Shown in pieces: positions 34,192 to 43,767 of a DNA stretch of 64,000 bases. The translations under genes were made by a program, and so were the position numbers. Location of the stretch: the NCBI GenBank assembly GCA_044351265.1, contig JBILGC010000003.1, positions 1 through 64,000 of the forward strand. The letters run 5' to 3'. This stretch comes from JAJTFA01 sp044351265 (GTDB lineage: Bacteria > Bacteroidota > Bacteroidia > UKL13-3). Every line of letters begins with the position of its first letter. Positions within the stretch are counted from its first letter, which is position 1. The notes beneath the pieces were generated by a model, which was given only the letters and a program-made list of their open reading frames with translations, ran no database searches and was not told the DNA's origin.

Positions 34192-35271
34192 GTGTTTAGA
34201 TATTTTTTTTCAATACTAATTGTTTGTTTTTGTTTTCTGAAACTTTCTGCTCAGGATACTGCCTTTTATATAAATAAGAAAGGAATAAAGTATACACGTG
34301 CTGATTATGTTGATGACAAAACAGGCTTTATACAGATAACACCTTTTCTTTATAACTCCAGAAATCACTTTGAATTACAGGATAAACGCGTGCTCACATT
34401 TGAACCTAATGAGAGCGTGAATGTAGGTGTAAAGCTAATGCATAAATGGCTGGGAGTGGCCTTTTCTGTTGGCATTAAAAACACCCAAGCCGAAAGAAGA
34501 GGCAATACAGACTATGTTAATTTTCAGTTGAACAGTTATGGCAAAAAAGTAGGATTCGATATTTACTACTCAGACTATACCGGATATTACCTAGAGAACT
34601 ACAGAAAGTTTGCTGAGCTGGCAGAAGCTTATGGAAATAGATTCCCGGTGCGATCTGATATCAGCACCACCAGCATTGGCGCTAATACTTACTATATTTT
34701 TAACCATAAAAAGTATTCTTATCGCTCCACTTTTGTTCACAATGAAATACAGAAAAAAAGTGCAGGCTCAGTACTGCTCAATGCCTCTATTTCTTATTTT
34801 AGAATTAGCGGAGACTCCGCCATAGTGCCGAGGGGTATTAATAGCTTTTACGAGGATCGATCTCGATTTGAAGATGGTAATTTTTATAGTATGTCCTTGC
34901 TACCCGGATATTCTCACACACTGGTACTGTTTAAACGTTTTTTTATTACAGGGGCTTTGCTCTTAGGGGTTACCGGGCAGTATCAGGAATTCTCACAAGA
35001 AGATGAATCAAATCAAACAAGATGGGTTGCATTGCCACGTGGCATGTCGAGATTTGGTTTTGGATACAATGGCAATAAATTTTATGCCGGGCTTACCTCT
35101 ATGGCCGATGCCTACAATTTACCACTGGGAAACCAATCCAGATTAACCTATTTCATTGCAAGCGGCTCTGTTTATTTTGGTATACGATTGCAGGTGCCAA
35201 AAGTATTGAAGAAAATATCAAACGGTATGGACTATTATTCTCCTGCACTTATTTTCCATCACTCCCGCTAG
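34192..35271 (+). CDS. DUF4421 outer-membrane barrel protein
   Basis: A 359-residue protein with a signal peptide (about 1-20, ending LSAQD) and a beta-barrel-like body of DUF4421 type: GFIQITPFLYNSRNHF, SVNVGVKLMHKWLGVAFS, DFYYSDYTGYYL-like repeats and TSIGANTYYIFNHKKYSYRS. DUF4421 is a Bacteroidota family of unknown function. Translation starts at a GTG; no ATG lies before the signal peptide. Its end overlaps the convergent acyltransferase gene by 23 bp. Confidence 0.82.
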   Translation: MFRYFFSILIVCFCFLKLSAQDTAFYINKKGIKYTRADYVDDKTGFIQITPFLYNSRNHFELQDKRVLTFEPNESVNVGVKLMHKWLGVAFSVGIKNTQAERRGNTDYVNFQLNSYGKKVGFDIYYSDYTGYYLENYRKFAELAEAYGNRFPVRSDISTTSIGANTYYIFNHKKYSYRSTFVHNEIQKKSAGSVLLNASISYFRISGDSAIVPRGINSFYEDRSRFEDGNFYSMSLLPGYSHTLVLFKRFFITGALLLGVTGQYQEFSQEDESNQTRWVALPRGMSRFGFGYNGNKFYAGLTSMADAYNLPLGNQSRLTYFIASGSVYFGIRLQVPKVLKKISNGMDYYSPALIFHHSR

Positions 35272-36160
35272 TTGGCGGCTTGTGCTTCCAGCGCCTGTGG
35301 CTCCATAACCATATTTCAGGACAACTGATGATATCCTTCTCCAGCATACGCGTATAGGTTTCCGTAATTTCATTTTCTTTAGTTGCAGCAGGTTGATCCG
35401 ATACCAACTGAAAACTTACATGGTAATATCCCCTTCTTAACCTTTTCACCGAGGCATATAGCACCGGAAAGTTCAACTTTTTAGCCATGAATTCAGCACC
35501 TGTTAAAACAGGTGTGGGCTGATTAAGAAAAGTTAGCCACAAAGCATCTTTAGGATTGGAAGGTGTTTGATCGGCAATAAAAGCAGTGATGGTTCTTTCC
35601 TTGCGCGAAGCAATCATTCTTTTTGCTGCATGATGCATATTGAGTAAATTCATCCCAAATCGCATCCTGAATTTTGCAGTAAGCCAATTAAAAAACGGAT
35701 TTTTGATTGGATGATATAATACATAAGAAGAATATGGATGATGCATCATAAACGATTGTCCGGCCCACTCCCAGTTGCCCCAATGACCTAATACCATAAT
35801 TACACTTTGGTTATTAGTATAGAAAGAATCAACCAATTTTATGGATTGCTCATCATATGTACAGTGCTTTTTTAGTTGTACTTTACTAATTGTTGAAACT
35901 TTATAGGTCTCAATCATCAAATCAATTAAGTAGCGGTAATATCTTTTAGCTATGATATCAATTTCTGCAGATGTTTTTTGAGGAAAAGCATTTCTTAAAT
36001 TATTATACACCACCTTTCTTCTATAGCCAAGCAGATAGTACATAAAATAATAAATCATATCAGACAAAATGTACAAAAATGGCATAGGCAGCATCATTAG
36101 AAGAACAAATGGCGCTGCCAATAAGTGATAATACCATTTTGCCTTGAATGTATCTGACAT
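35249..36160 (-). CDS. LpxL/HtrB-like lipid A acyltransferase family protein
   Basis: A 303-residue membrane-anchored acyltransferase of the lysophospholipid/lipid A acyltransferase (LpxL-HtrB) fold. A hydrophobic segment near residues 8-40 anchors it. The HxxxxE-like motif appears as LGHWGNWEWAGQSF (His then Glu), followed by YHPIKNPFFNWL, RFGMNLL, FIADQTPSNPKDALWLTFL and the GAEFMAKKLNFPVL segment. It probably adds a secondary acyl chain to lipid A or another lipid in the inner membrane. The ATG at 36160 is used; the longer frame would need TTG. Confidence 0.88.
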   Translation of the reverse strand: MSDTFKAKWYYHLLAAPFVLLMMLPMPFLYILSDMIYYFMYYLLGYRRKVVYNNLRNAFPQKTSAEIDIIAKRYYRYLIDLMIETYKVSTISKVQLKKHCTYDEQSIKLVDSFYTNNQSVIMVLGHWGNWEWAGQSFMMHHPYSSYVLYHPIKNPFFNWLTAKFRMRFGMNLLNMHHAAKRMIASRKERTITAFIADQTPSNPKDALWLTFLNQPTPVLTGAEFMAKKLNFPVLYASVKRLRRGYYHVSFQLVSDQPAATKENEITETYTRMLEKDIISCPEIWLWSHRRWKHKPPTSGSDGK

Positions 36161-36215
36161 GGTTTTGCTTATAATAGTTTTCAATTATAATCTTTAAATA
36201 GCTTTATTTGAACCT

Positions 36216-39200
36216 ATGAAAACTTTTTTATCATTTTTCTGCGCAACCATAATTGTTCAGATGTCGTTATTTGCACAAGTAAATATACAGCAGGCCGGAG
36301 TATCTTATTTTAATAATCTGGACTCCCTAGCAAGAAGCGGAACAGTGTCCACTCCCTTACCGGAAGGATGGCTCTTTGCAGAGACAGGCACAAATGCCAA
36401 TAACACATATACAGCAGATATTGGTTCAGCTACTGCTGGTAATACCTATAGCTTTGGTAGTAGTAACTCAGCCGACCGGGCTCTTGGTAGTCTGGCAAGT
36501 GGGAGTTTAAACAGTAATATCGGTGCACGTTTTATAAATCAAACAGGAAATACCATCAACACAGTTGAATTAAACTTTTTAATGGAGCAATGGAGAAGTG
36601 GAGGAAGAACCACTCCTGATACTTCATTGTTTTTTTATGGCATAAATAATGGTGGTTTACTTGCTGCAAATGGCACTTGGACAAGAGACTTAAGACTTGA
36701 CCTGCTTTCCAAAAGGTATAGTAACCCGGCACCTCCAGCAGGTGGGCTCAATGGAAATGATACCGCCAACCAACGTGCATATACCGGAATTGAACTAACA
36801 GGATTAACAATAAACAATGGCGATACTTTATACCTGCGCTGGTTTGATATTAATGTAGCAGGGAATGATGATGCCTTGGCTATTGACAGCTTTACAATTA
36901 TTTTTAAGACCTCTTCATCTACTATAACCAAACCAAATGCCATTCCATCTTTCTCTTACAGTCAAATTACTTCACAGCAAGCACGCATAACATGGCCAAA
37001 GCCCTCGGGGTATGTTGACAGTGCACAAACGATATTATTATTTTTAAGAGCCGGTACACCTCCAGCAACTGGAAATATAACTCAGTCAAGCAACCGTTTT
37101 ATTGCTTCAGATGATTTCCTCTCATCCCAAAGCAGCAGATACCCTTTTGATACAGCAGCAAAATGCATTTATAAAGGCGACAGCGGCTTTGTATCCCTGA
37201 GCGGTCTAGCCCCGGCAACTTGGTATTATGTACTTGGATATGCAACAAGAGATGCAGACTCTGCTTATTCTGTATTACGAATTGATTCATTCCAAACTGC
37301 AAGTCCGCCACAGCCGGTAAGTAATATATCTGTAGCAGGTGATATGGTAACAACTGCCAGAATTTCTTGGTCATTGCCTCCAACATACAATGCAGCTGCT
37401 TCAAGTGTATTGGTTTTTGTTAAAGCAGATAGTGCAGTTAACTTGCAAACACCCACCTTAGATCCATCTCGCTACCAGGCCAATGGAAATATAGGTTTGG
37501 GCACACCATATCAGCATGACGCTGCAGCCTCATGTGTTGCAAAAACAGATGCCCAAACCACATTGGTACTTAAATTACAGCCATCAAAAAACTATCATAT
37601 ACTTATACTGGTTGTGAATGATGCGGACTCAACCTATTCTCAGTCTGCGGTATTTTCATTTACACAACAGGTTCCAAATCCTCTGCCGCTTGTTCAATTA
37701 AACTCCGTTCCTTTAACAGCAACCAGTGCACAAATTACTTGGCAAAAACCTGCCGGTTATAATAATTCAAAATACACAACAGTGCTATATTTAAAAGCGG
37801 ATACGTTGATTACAAATGCACAGCCACTGGCAGGCATTACATCTATTAATGCATCAACCATATTTAAAAATGGAAGTAAATTTCAATTTGATACGCTGGC
37901 ACATTGCATTTTTAAAGGAGATACCAATTTGGTAACTGTTACCAACCTTAGCAACGCAAAAAAATATTTTTTAAGCGCCTGGGTTATTGAAGATTTTGAT
38001 TCTGTATACAGCACAGAGGCAAAAATTCAGGTGGTATCAAAGCCTCCTCCACCGCTATATTCCATAGGCAGTATCAATAAGGCTAATTCCATAACCGGTG
38101 TTGCCGATTCGCTTGGGAAAGGGGCAACCATAAGAGGCATCGTGTATGGCTTTAACCAAACACTTAGCGGGCTTAGCTTTTTATTGGCTGATGCAACAGG
38201 TGGAATTCAGATTTCTAGCCCGGGTAAAACTTTTGGCTATCCGGTAGCTGAAGGTGATAGCTTGCAGATAAGTGGTATTGTGGGAACCCAACGCGGGCTA
38301 GCCAATTTGCAGACACTAGATACCATAGTTAAGCTTGGCTCAGCAAGGCCATTACAAAATCCGGTTATTGTAAATACACTTAATGAACCTACTGAAAACA
38401 AATTAATACAGGTAAAATGGGTTCGGTTTGTTACACCACCTGCAGGCAGCAAATGGCCAACAGTAAATTCAAATATCAAGGTGATTAAAGTAGGCACTAC
38501 CGATACATTGACCATCAGGCTGCTTTCTGCATCTGCACTGGCAGGTCAGAATCTTCCAAAAACAACTATATTCACAGTAACCGGTTTAGGAAGTCAGATA
38601 AGTACCAGCTTCAGCGCACCATTTCAATTTGACGGCTACCAGATTATTCCAAGAAATGTAGCCGATATCCAACCAAACGATACACTTGAGGCATTCACAC
38701 TTTTACAACCTGTAAATTCTTCTGAAATAAATATTGATACACTACCTGCAACCCAATTAAATTTAAGATGGCAACGCAGTGCCAACTTACCTATTGCGGC
38801 AGTGCCAACCTATACGCTTGAATTGGATACTGCGGCTTCATCAGGCCTATTTGCATCACCGGATTACACAAATAATTCTGCCAGCGACACTTCAATTACC
38901 CTGAATAATCAGCAACTGCGCTCATTGGCGCAAACCTTAGGAATAAAGCAAGGACAAAATTACAGTGGCAGATGGCGTGTAGTTGCAGCAACTGGCAACT
39001 ATCAGCGAACATCAACAGATACGTTTACCATACTGCTTAAAAATAATTTTTCTACCGGTGTAGCTGAATGGGACCATTTTTCAAAAATGGTATTGCTTTA
39101 CCCTAATCCTGCATCAGATAATGTAAGTGTGCAATCTGAAAAAAATATTGATTCTTGGTTTATTAAAGATGTTTCAGGTAAAGTGGTAGCCTCAGGTAAA

Positions 39201-39314
39201 ACAAATTCTGGCCCCCTTCAGGAGCTGAATATTGAGGAGTTAAAATCAGGATTGTATTTTGTAACATTATACAGCGGTCGGTCTTCAGCTCATGTGAAAC
39301 TGATAAAGAAATAA
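36216..39314 (+). CDS. Large T9SS-secreted multidomain protein with three related repeats
   Basis: A 1032-residue extracellular protein. Signal peptide about 1-21 (ending LFAQV). Residues about 25-235 are a lectin/jelly-roll-like domain. Three related fibronectin-type repeats follow (about 240-360, 365-485, 490-610); each has a TW-KPxGY-like opening, an LFLKA/VKA strand and a Cys in the pattern AKCIYKGD, ASCVAKTD or AHCIFKGD, then D-DSxYS. Residues about 620-800 look like an OB-fold pair (ATIRGIVYGF, FLLADATGGIQISS). A further Ig-like domain leads to the type A T9SS sorting domain (LLYPNPASDNVSVQS to the final KLIKK), so it is exported and surface-attached. It heads a four-gene surface cluster. 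Confidence 0.85.
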   Translation: MKTFLSFFCATIIVQMSLFAQVNIQQAGVSYFNNLDSLARSGTVSTPLPEGWLFAETGTNANNTYTADIGSATAGNTYSFGSSNSADRALGSLASGSLNSNIGARFINQTGNTINTVELNFLMEQWRSGGRTTPDTSLFFYGINNGGLLAANGTWTRDLRLDLLSKRYSNPAPPAGGLNGNDTANQRAYTGIELTGLTINNGDTLYLRWFDINVAGNDDALAIDSFTIIFKTSSSTITKPNAIPSFSYSQITSQQARITWPKPSGYVDSAQTILLFLRAGTPPATGNITQSSNRFIASDDFLSSQSSRYPFDTAAKCIYKGDSGFVSLSGLAPATWYYVLGYATRDADSAYSVLRIDSFQTASPPQPVSNISVAGDMVTTARISWSLPPTYNAAASSVLVFVKADSAVNLQTPTLDPSRYQANGNIGLGTPYQHDAAASCVAKTDAQTTLVLKLQPSKNYHILILVVNDADSTYSQSAVFSFTQQVPNPLPLVQLNSVPLTATSAQITWQKPAGYNNSKYTTVLYLKADTLITNAQPLAGITSINASTIFKNGSKFQFDTLAHCIFKGDTNLVTVTNLSNAKKYFLSAWVIEDFDSVYSTEAKIQVVSKPPPPLYSIGSINKANSITGVADSLGKGATIRGIVYGFNQTLSGLSFLLADATGGIQISSPGKTFGYPVAEGDSLQISGIVGTQRGLANLQTLDTIVKLGSARPLQNPVIVNTLNEPTENKLIQVKWVRFVTPPAGSKWPTVNSNIKVIKVGTTDTLTIRLLSASALAGQNLPKTTIFTVTGLGSQISTSFSAPFQFDGYQIIPRNVADIQPNDTLEAFTLLQPVNSSEINIDTLPATQLNLRWQRSANLPIAAVPTYTLELDTAASSGLFASPDYTNNSASDTSITLNNQQLRSLAQTLGIKQGQNYSGRWRVVAATGNYQRTSTDTFTILLKNNFSTGVAEWDHFSKMVLLYPNPASDNVSVQSEKNIDSWFIKDVSGKVVASGKTNSGPLQELNIEELKSGLYFVTLYSGRSSAHVKLIKK

Positions 39315-39386
39315 CATAAAAGCAGTTAAGATATTGGCGTGAATATGGTTTAATATTCATATAATTGTTGGGATATTACCCTCTAT

Positions 39387-41063
39387 ATGAAAAAACTTTA
39401 TTTGGTTTCACTGCTTTTTGCCTGCATAAAAATTAATGCACAGCAAAGCGGAGAACTCACTGACAAAGGACAATTCTCAGGCAATTTTCAGATGAACACG
39501 CAGTTTTATTTGCGTGATGATAAAATTGGAGCAAGCACCACCCAATACCTGAGGGAAAAATCTTCTACCGAAGCATGGCTCTTTATGAATTATAAACTAA
39601 AGGGTTTCAATTTTACGGTTCGCTATGATTTGTTTAATAACTCTCCATTATTTAATCCGTTTCAGGCATATACCAATCAAGGACTAGGCTATTGGGAAAT
39701 AACCAAAGAGATAGACAAGTTCAGCATCACCGGAGGATACTTTTATGACCAATTCGGTACCGGGCTTATTTTTAGGGCTTACGAAGACAGGAATATAGGA
39801 ATTGATTTTGCCGTACAGGGAGCACGCATTGTTTATACGCCAACTGAAAATCTTCGCTTGAAGGTTTTTACTGGCAGGCAAAAATATCGGTTTGATACCA
39901 GAGAGCCTGTAATTAAAGGAGGTAATATTGAGTATCGCCTGCCTGTTTCAGAAAATGCTATTTTGGATATGGGTGCTTCCTTGGTTAACAGAACACTCGA
40001 CCAAAATACAATGAGCCAAGTTGCAAATACCATAAATGGATACGCACTTGAAAAACGTTTTAATCCAACGTACAATGTTTATTCATGGAATCTTTATAAT
40101 ACACTAAATTATAAAAAATTTACTCTCTATCTGGAGTATTGTAATAAAAGCCCTGAGGCTATTCTGGATTACAGCAACACATTGGTTAAAAAAGGAGGCA
40201 ATATTTATTATGCGAGTTTATCCTATGCTACAAAAGGACTAGGCATTAATGGACAAATACGCAGGATAGAAACTTATCCGTTAAGAGTTAATCCCTTAGA
40301 GATACAACCTTTTCCAAACAGTGCAGTAATTAACTATATGCCTGCACTTACCCGCCAAAACACATATCGATTGCTTGCCCGCTACAATTCAGTAGTGCAG
40401 GAGCTTGGAGAGAATGCAGCCCAACTGGAAATAACTTTTAAACCTAATAAAAAGTTTTCTATGAACATCAACACCTCTGCAGTTAATGCACTTAATGGTG
40501 TAGATTTTAAGAGGAGCATTCCTGAAATAAAATGGGACAGCACCACCAAATTATTCAGTGAGTTTTACATAGATGCTTCATACAAATTTACCTCAGCCTT
40601 TAAAATGATGGCGGGTATACAGTTAATTGGCTACAATCAGGTTTTATTTGAAGGCAAGCCCCAGGAAAAAGCACCCTATGTAAATGCCATCACACCTTTT
40701 GGAGAATTCACTTACCGAATTACGCCTACCCGCTCTGTCAGAATGGAGTGGCAATACATGCACACCAATCAGGATTTGGGAAAATTTGTGAATGCATTGG
40801 TTGAATACAATATTGCCCCTCATTGGTCATTTGCTGCAGGCGATCTTATCAATATAGAACATGGAACGATAAATAAACCCGGACCGGGAGAAAAATTTGA
40901 GTTTATTCATTACTACAATTTTTTTGCTGCCTACACATATAAAAGCTCACGCCTAACAGCAGGGTTTTTAAAACAACCCCAAGGTGTGAATTGCACAGGC
41001 GGTGTTTGCCGCGTTGAGCCTGCATTTAGTGGCGGACGCATAACTTTAACAACTAATTTCTAA
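39387..41063 (+). CDS. DUF6029-type outer-membrane beta-barrel protein
   Basis: A 558-residue protein with a signal peptide (about 1-19, ending INAQQ) and a long barrel of alternating aromatic strands. Features matching DUF6029: FSGNFQMNTQFYLRDD, GYWEITKEIDKFSITGGYFYDQFGTGLIFRAYEDRN in the N-terminal third, and the C-terminal GVNCTGGVCRVEPAFSGGRIT, with a CxGGVC pair. The family is typical of Bacteroidota and uncharacterised. It lies 72 nt after the T9SS cargo gene and 9 nt before the Omp28-like lipoprotein, so the three probably act together at the outer membrane. Confidence 0.82.
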   Translation: MKKLYLVSLLFACIKINAQQSGELTDKGQFSGNFQMNTQFYLRDDKIGASTTQYLREKSSTEAWLFMNYKLKGFNFTVRYDLFNNSPLFNPFQAYTNQGLGYWEITKEIDKFSITGGYFYDQFGTGLIFRAYEDRNIGIDFAVQGARIVYTPTENLRLKVFTGRQKYRFDTREPVIKGGNIEYRLPVSENAILDMGASLVNRTLDQNTMSQVANTINGYALEKRFNPTYNVYSWNLYNTLNYKKFTLYLEYCNKSPEAILDYSNTLVKKGGNIYYASLSYATKGLGINGQIRRIETYPLRVNPLEIQPFPNSAVINYMPALTRQNTYRLLARYNSVVQELGENAAQLEITFKPNKKFSMNINTSAVNALNGVDFKRSIPEIKWDSTTKLFSEFYIDASYKFTSAFKMMAGIQLIGYNQVLFEGKPQEKAPYVNAITPFGEFTYRITPTRSVRMEWQYMHTNQDLGKFVNALVEYNIAPHWSFAAGDLINIEHGTINKPGPGEKFEFIHYYNFFAAYTYKSSRLTAGFLKQPQGVNCTGGVCRVEPAFSGGRITLTTNF

Positions 41064-41072
41064 TTTCGAAGT

Positions 41073-42005
41073 ATGAAAAAATTACAACTGCTTACCTGCA
41101 TAATTATTTTTTCGCTTTTGAGTGCCTGCGAAGAAGAACCGCCTTTTATAGATTATAACCCTCCAAAAATTTTATTTGATACCACTTATATCGACAATAA
41201 TATCCCTTCGGCACAAAGAAAAATAACACTGCTTGAAGATGTATCAGGAGTAAAATGCCCTAACTGTCCTGATGCTACTAAAATTGCCTTGGCTACTAAA
41301 AATGAATTGCAAGGACGTTTACATATTGTGGTGATTCATCCAAACATTCCTGCGCTGGGATCTTTCGTAGATCCGGTAACTACTCCTTTTGTAAGCAAAC
41401 AAGATTTTAGAACAGATGCAGGAAAGGCTATTTGTGAACAGATTATTGGCACCCCTAATTCGCTACCTCGAGGTTGTGTAGACCGCACAAAGTTCGGAGA
41501 TCAACAGGCTATACTTACCGATAGAACCGTATGGAATGCAAAAATAAAAGAACGCGATGCCCTTACCACCCCGGTTAACCTTGAAATTGAACAACTGCCT
41601 TCTGCACCCAATCAGATTTTGATTGAAGTGAGTATGCATTATACCCAAAAACAAACCGACTCCAATTACTTAAGTGTGATGCTGCTTGAAGATAGCATGA
41701 TAGACGTTCAGGAATATCAAACTATTGTAGATGGAATAATCACTCAAAAATTTGATTCGGCATACGTGCACAACCATGTATTGCGTGACATGTTCACGCT
41801 ATACACAGGTGAGTTGCTAAACAAGAGCGGAATTACCCTTGATGCCGGCAGGGTAATAAAGAAACGCTATCTGTATACCATACCAACTGATAAACCAAAA
41901 GTAATCATCAGAAAGAAACATACGAGAATATTAGCCTTTGTTCACCGCAACAGTGCCACCAATAAGGAAGTGCTACAATCGCAGGAAATAGAAGTGAATG
42001 AATAA
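41073..42005 (+). CDS. Omp28-related lipoprotein with thioredoxin-like CxxC
   Basis: A 310-residue lipoprotein (lipobox LLSAC, lipidated Cys about 19). After a short linker, KITLLEDVSGVKCPNCPDATKIA contains a CPNC pair in a thioredoxin-like setting, as in the Omp28-related family (…EEFTG..C.NCP…). The rest has an Omp28-type beta-rich C-terminal region with VHNHVLRDMFTLYTGE. In Bacteroidota such proteins sit on the outer membrane and often neighbour DUF6029 genes, as here. A disulfide or redox role is possible but not shown. The downstream gene overlaps its end by 8 bp. Confidence 0.8.
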   Translation: MKKLQLLTCIIIFSLLSACEEEPPFIDYNPPKILFDTTYIDNNIPSAQRKITLLEDVSGVKCPNCPDATKIALATKNELQGRLHIVVIHPNIPALGSFVDPVTTPFVSKQDFRTDAGKAICEQIIGTPNSLPRGCVDRTKFGDQQAILTDRTVWNAKIKERDALTTPVNLEIEQLPSAPNQILIEVSMHYTQKQTDSNYLSVMLLEDSMIDVQEYQTIVDGIITQKFDSAYVHNHVLRDMFTLYTGELLNKSGITLDAGRVIKKRYLYTIPTDKPKVIIRKKHTRILAFVHRNSATNKEVLQSQEIEVNE

Positions 42006-42591
42006 AAGCTTTTTATTTCTTTCTGTTTTTTATATCCTGTATGGTTGCACCGGATCTGATAAGTCTTATATCCAATCCATCACAGAACAGCACAAACAAT
42101 ATGCTGCATCTTTCACAGATACTGCACAATCACCGCTTGACTCAGCAGAACGCATTGCTTTTAAAGGTGTAGCTCATTTCGTGCCCGATAAAAATTATAA
42201 AGTGACAGCGAAAGTGCTATGGCTGCCATACACCGGTGCTGTTGATTTACCTCACTCAAGGGGAGATTTCAGACCCTATTTTCAGGCGGCTCAATTAAAC
42301 TTTACAATTAATGGTAATGATTATTCATTAATTGGATATCAAAATGAAAAAATGCGCACACAGCGTATCTTATTTGTACCGTTTGCTGATGCAACCAACA
42401 GCAATGAAACTTATGGTGGTGGGCGCTATATGGATATTTCATACGTACCCAATGCTTCAGAAACTGTGATGGATTTTAATTTGAGTTATTACCCCTACTG
42501 TGCATACAGCCATCGCTATTCATGCCCTATTGTGCCAAAGGAAAACTCCCTGAACATTGCTATCCGTGCAGGTGAGCGTAACAGTCACTAG
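41998..42591 (+). CDS. DUF1684 lipoprotein
   Basis: A 197-residue protein with a lipoprotein signal (LYGC, Cys about 16) and a DUF1684 domain: ITEQHKQYAASF, FVPDKNYKVTAKV, GDFRPYFQAAQLNFTING, LFVPFADATNSNETYGGGRYMDI and the closing FNLSYYPYCAYSHRYSCPIVPKENSLNIAI with its paired Cys. The conserved block NETYGGGRY followed by YNP.C.Y is the family mark. Function unknown. It overlaps the Omp28-like gene by 8 bp, so it is translated with it, and ends 4 bp into the convergent PagL-like gene. Confidence 0.85.
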   Translation: MNKSFLFLSVFYILYGCTGSDKSYIQSITEQHKQYAASFTDTAQSPLDSAERIAFKGVAHFVPDKNYKVTAKVLWLPYTGAVDLPHSRGDFRPYFQAAQLNFTINGNDYSLIGYQNEKMRTQRILFVPFADATNSNETYGGGRYMDISYVPNASETVMDFNLSYYPYCAYSHRYSCPIVPKENSLNIAIRAGERNSH

Positions 42592-43679
42592 TAGCTAAAA
42601 ATAATTCTGAAATCTAGAAAATTGGCTACCTGACGGTGGGCTAGCACATTCATGCCAACACCCAAATTGTCACTTAATCGATACAGCAAACCATAACGCT
42701 GAAAAACCGGGTCGAAATAACCACTCGGGTTAAAAAGGTAAACACCCAGTTGCTGACTAAAAATTATCTTACCCATTAAAAATTCATGACCACCGGTAAT
42801 GGCTGCACGCTGATTGCTGATATCAGTTTTCCCATCTCGCTTGAGTCTTTCCCTAAGTGAATTATCAATATTCCACTCTGCCCCCAAGGTAAGAGCGTTA
42901 AATATGCCGGTTTGCTTGCTTACCTGCGCAGTTATGCCTCCTATCATCCATCTTTCTTTTTCTCCGGCCTGCACCGTTTTACTCGACCAATATACACTTA
43001 TATCAAAACGGGGCGGTTTGCCTTTGTAATTTTTATATTTTGTTTTTTCTCTTATAGGGAGTGATGCCGCTATAGGCCTATAATCTATTCCCAAAGCAGC
43101 GGTTGGCCAGTTTACACCTTTATTCGGATCTTTGATGCCTCCATTAGATACATGGTTGTAATGAATATAGGCACTCATATTTAGCCTTTCAGAAAGTTTA
43201 ACATGTGCACCTAATCCTAATGAAACAAAACCTGTGATAGGTAAACTGTAAGACAAATTATTTGGATTATTTATGGGATGATAAGGATTGGTTAAGTAGG
43301 ATAATCCGGCTGCTGCTTTTATTGCCATGTTGATGCGATGCGTGAAAGAAAAGTATGGTTCTATAAACGCAGCTGTCGTAATAGCATGACCTAAACTCTG
43401 ATTATCAAAAGTAAAGTACTGAATAAAAAAACCTGTTTTTGGATAGCAATAGCACGTGTTCCAGGTTTTGGCATCAGCCAATTGCCAGTTAAAATCAAAC
43501 TGAAAACCTGTGGGATAGGAATTGGCTGTATTCTGCACCTCTTTACTATGTGCAAAAATAAAACCCTTGTGTAGGGTTGCGCCATAGCTGAAAATACTGC
43601 GCAGCGAATCTTGCTGAGCATTGGCAGTAAAGACAATGGCATGCATTAAAATAAGTAGCGCATTTTTTATTCCCATCAT
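42588..43679 (-). CDS. PagL-like acyloxyacyl hydrolase/lipid A 3-O-deacylase family barrel
   Basis: A 363-residue outer-membrane protein with signal peptide (ending ANAQQ). Residues about 25-210 match a PagL-type barrel with the catalytic His and Ser in HYNHVSNGGIKDPNKGVNW. The C-terminal 150 residues add a second block of barrel-like strands not found in the compact (about 170-residue) Pseudomonas enzyme, and the protein ends in an aromatic residue (IIFSY). It may remove an acyl chain from lipid A at the outer membrane. Convergent, overlapping the DUF1684 gene by 4 bp. Confidence 0.8.
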   Translation of the reverse strand: MMGIKNALLILMHAIVFTANAQQDSLRSIFSYGATLHKGFIFAHSKEVQNTANSYPTGFQFDFNWQLADAKTWNTCYCYPKTGFFIQYFTFDNQSLGHAITTAAFIEPYFSFTHRINMAIKAAAGLSYLTNPYHPINNPNNLSYSLPITGFVSLGLGAHVKLSERLNMSAYIHYNHVSNGGIKDPNKGVNWPTAALGIDYRPIAASLPIREKTKYKNYKGKPPRFDISVYWSSKTVQAGEKERWMIGGITAQVSKQTGIFNALTLGAEWNIDNSLRERLKRDGKTDISNQRAAITGGHEFLMGKIIFSQQLGVYLFNPSGYFDPVFQRYGLLYRLSDNLGVGMNVLAHRQVANFLDFRIIFSY

Positions 43680-43767
43680 TACTGCGAATTAAAAACATAG
43701 CAATAAAATTTAAGCAGGTATTGAAAAGAATCATCCCAAACAGTCCTAAACAGACAAATACTCCTTA

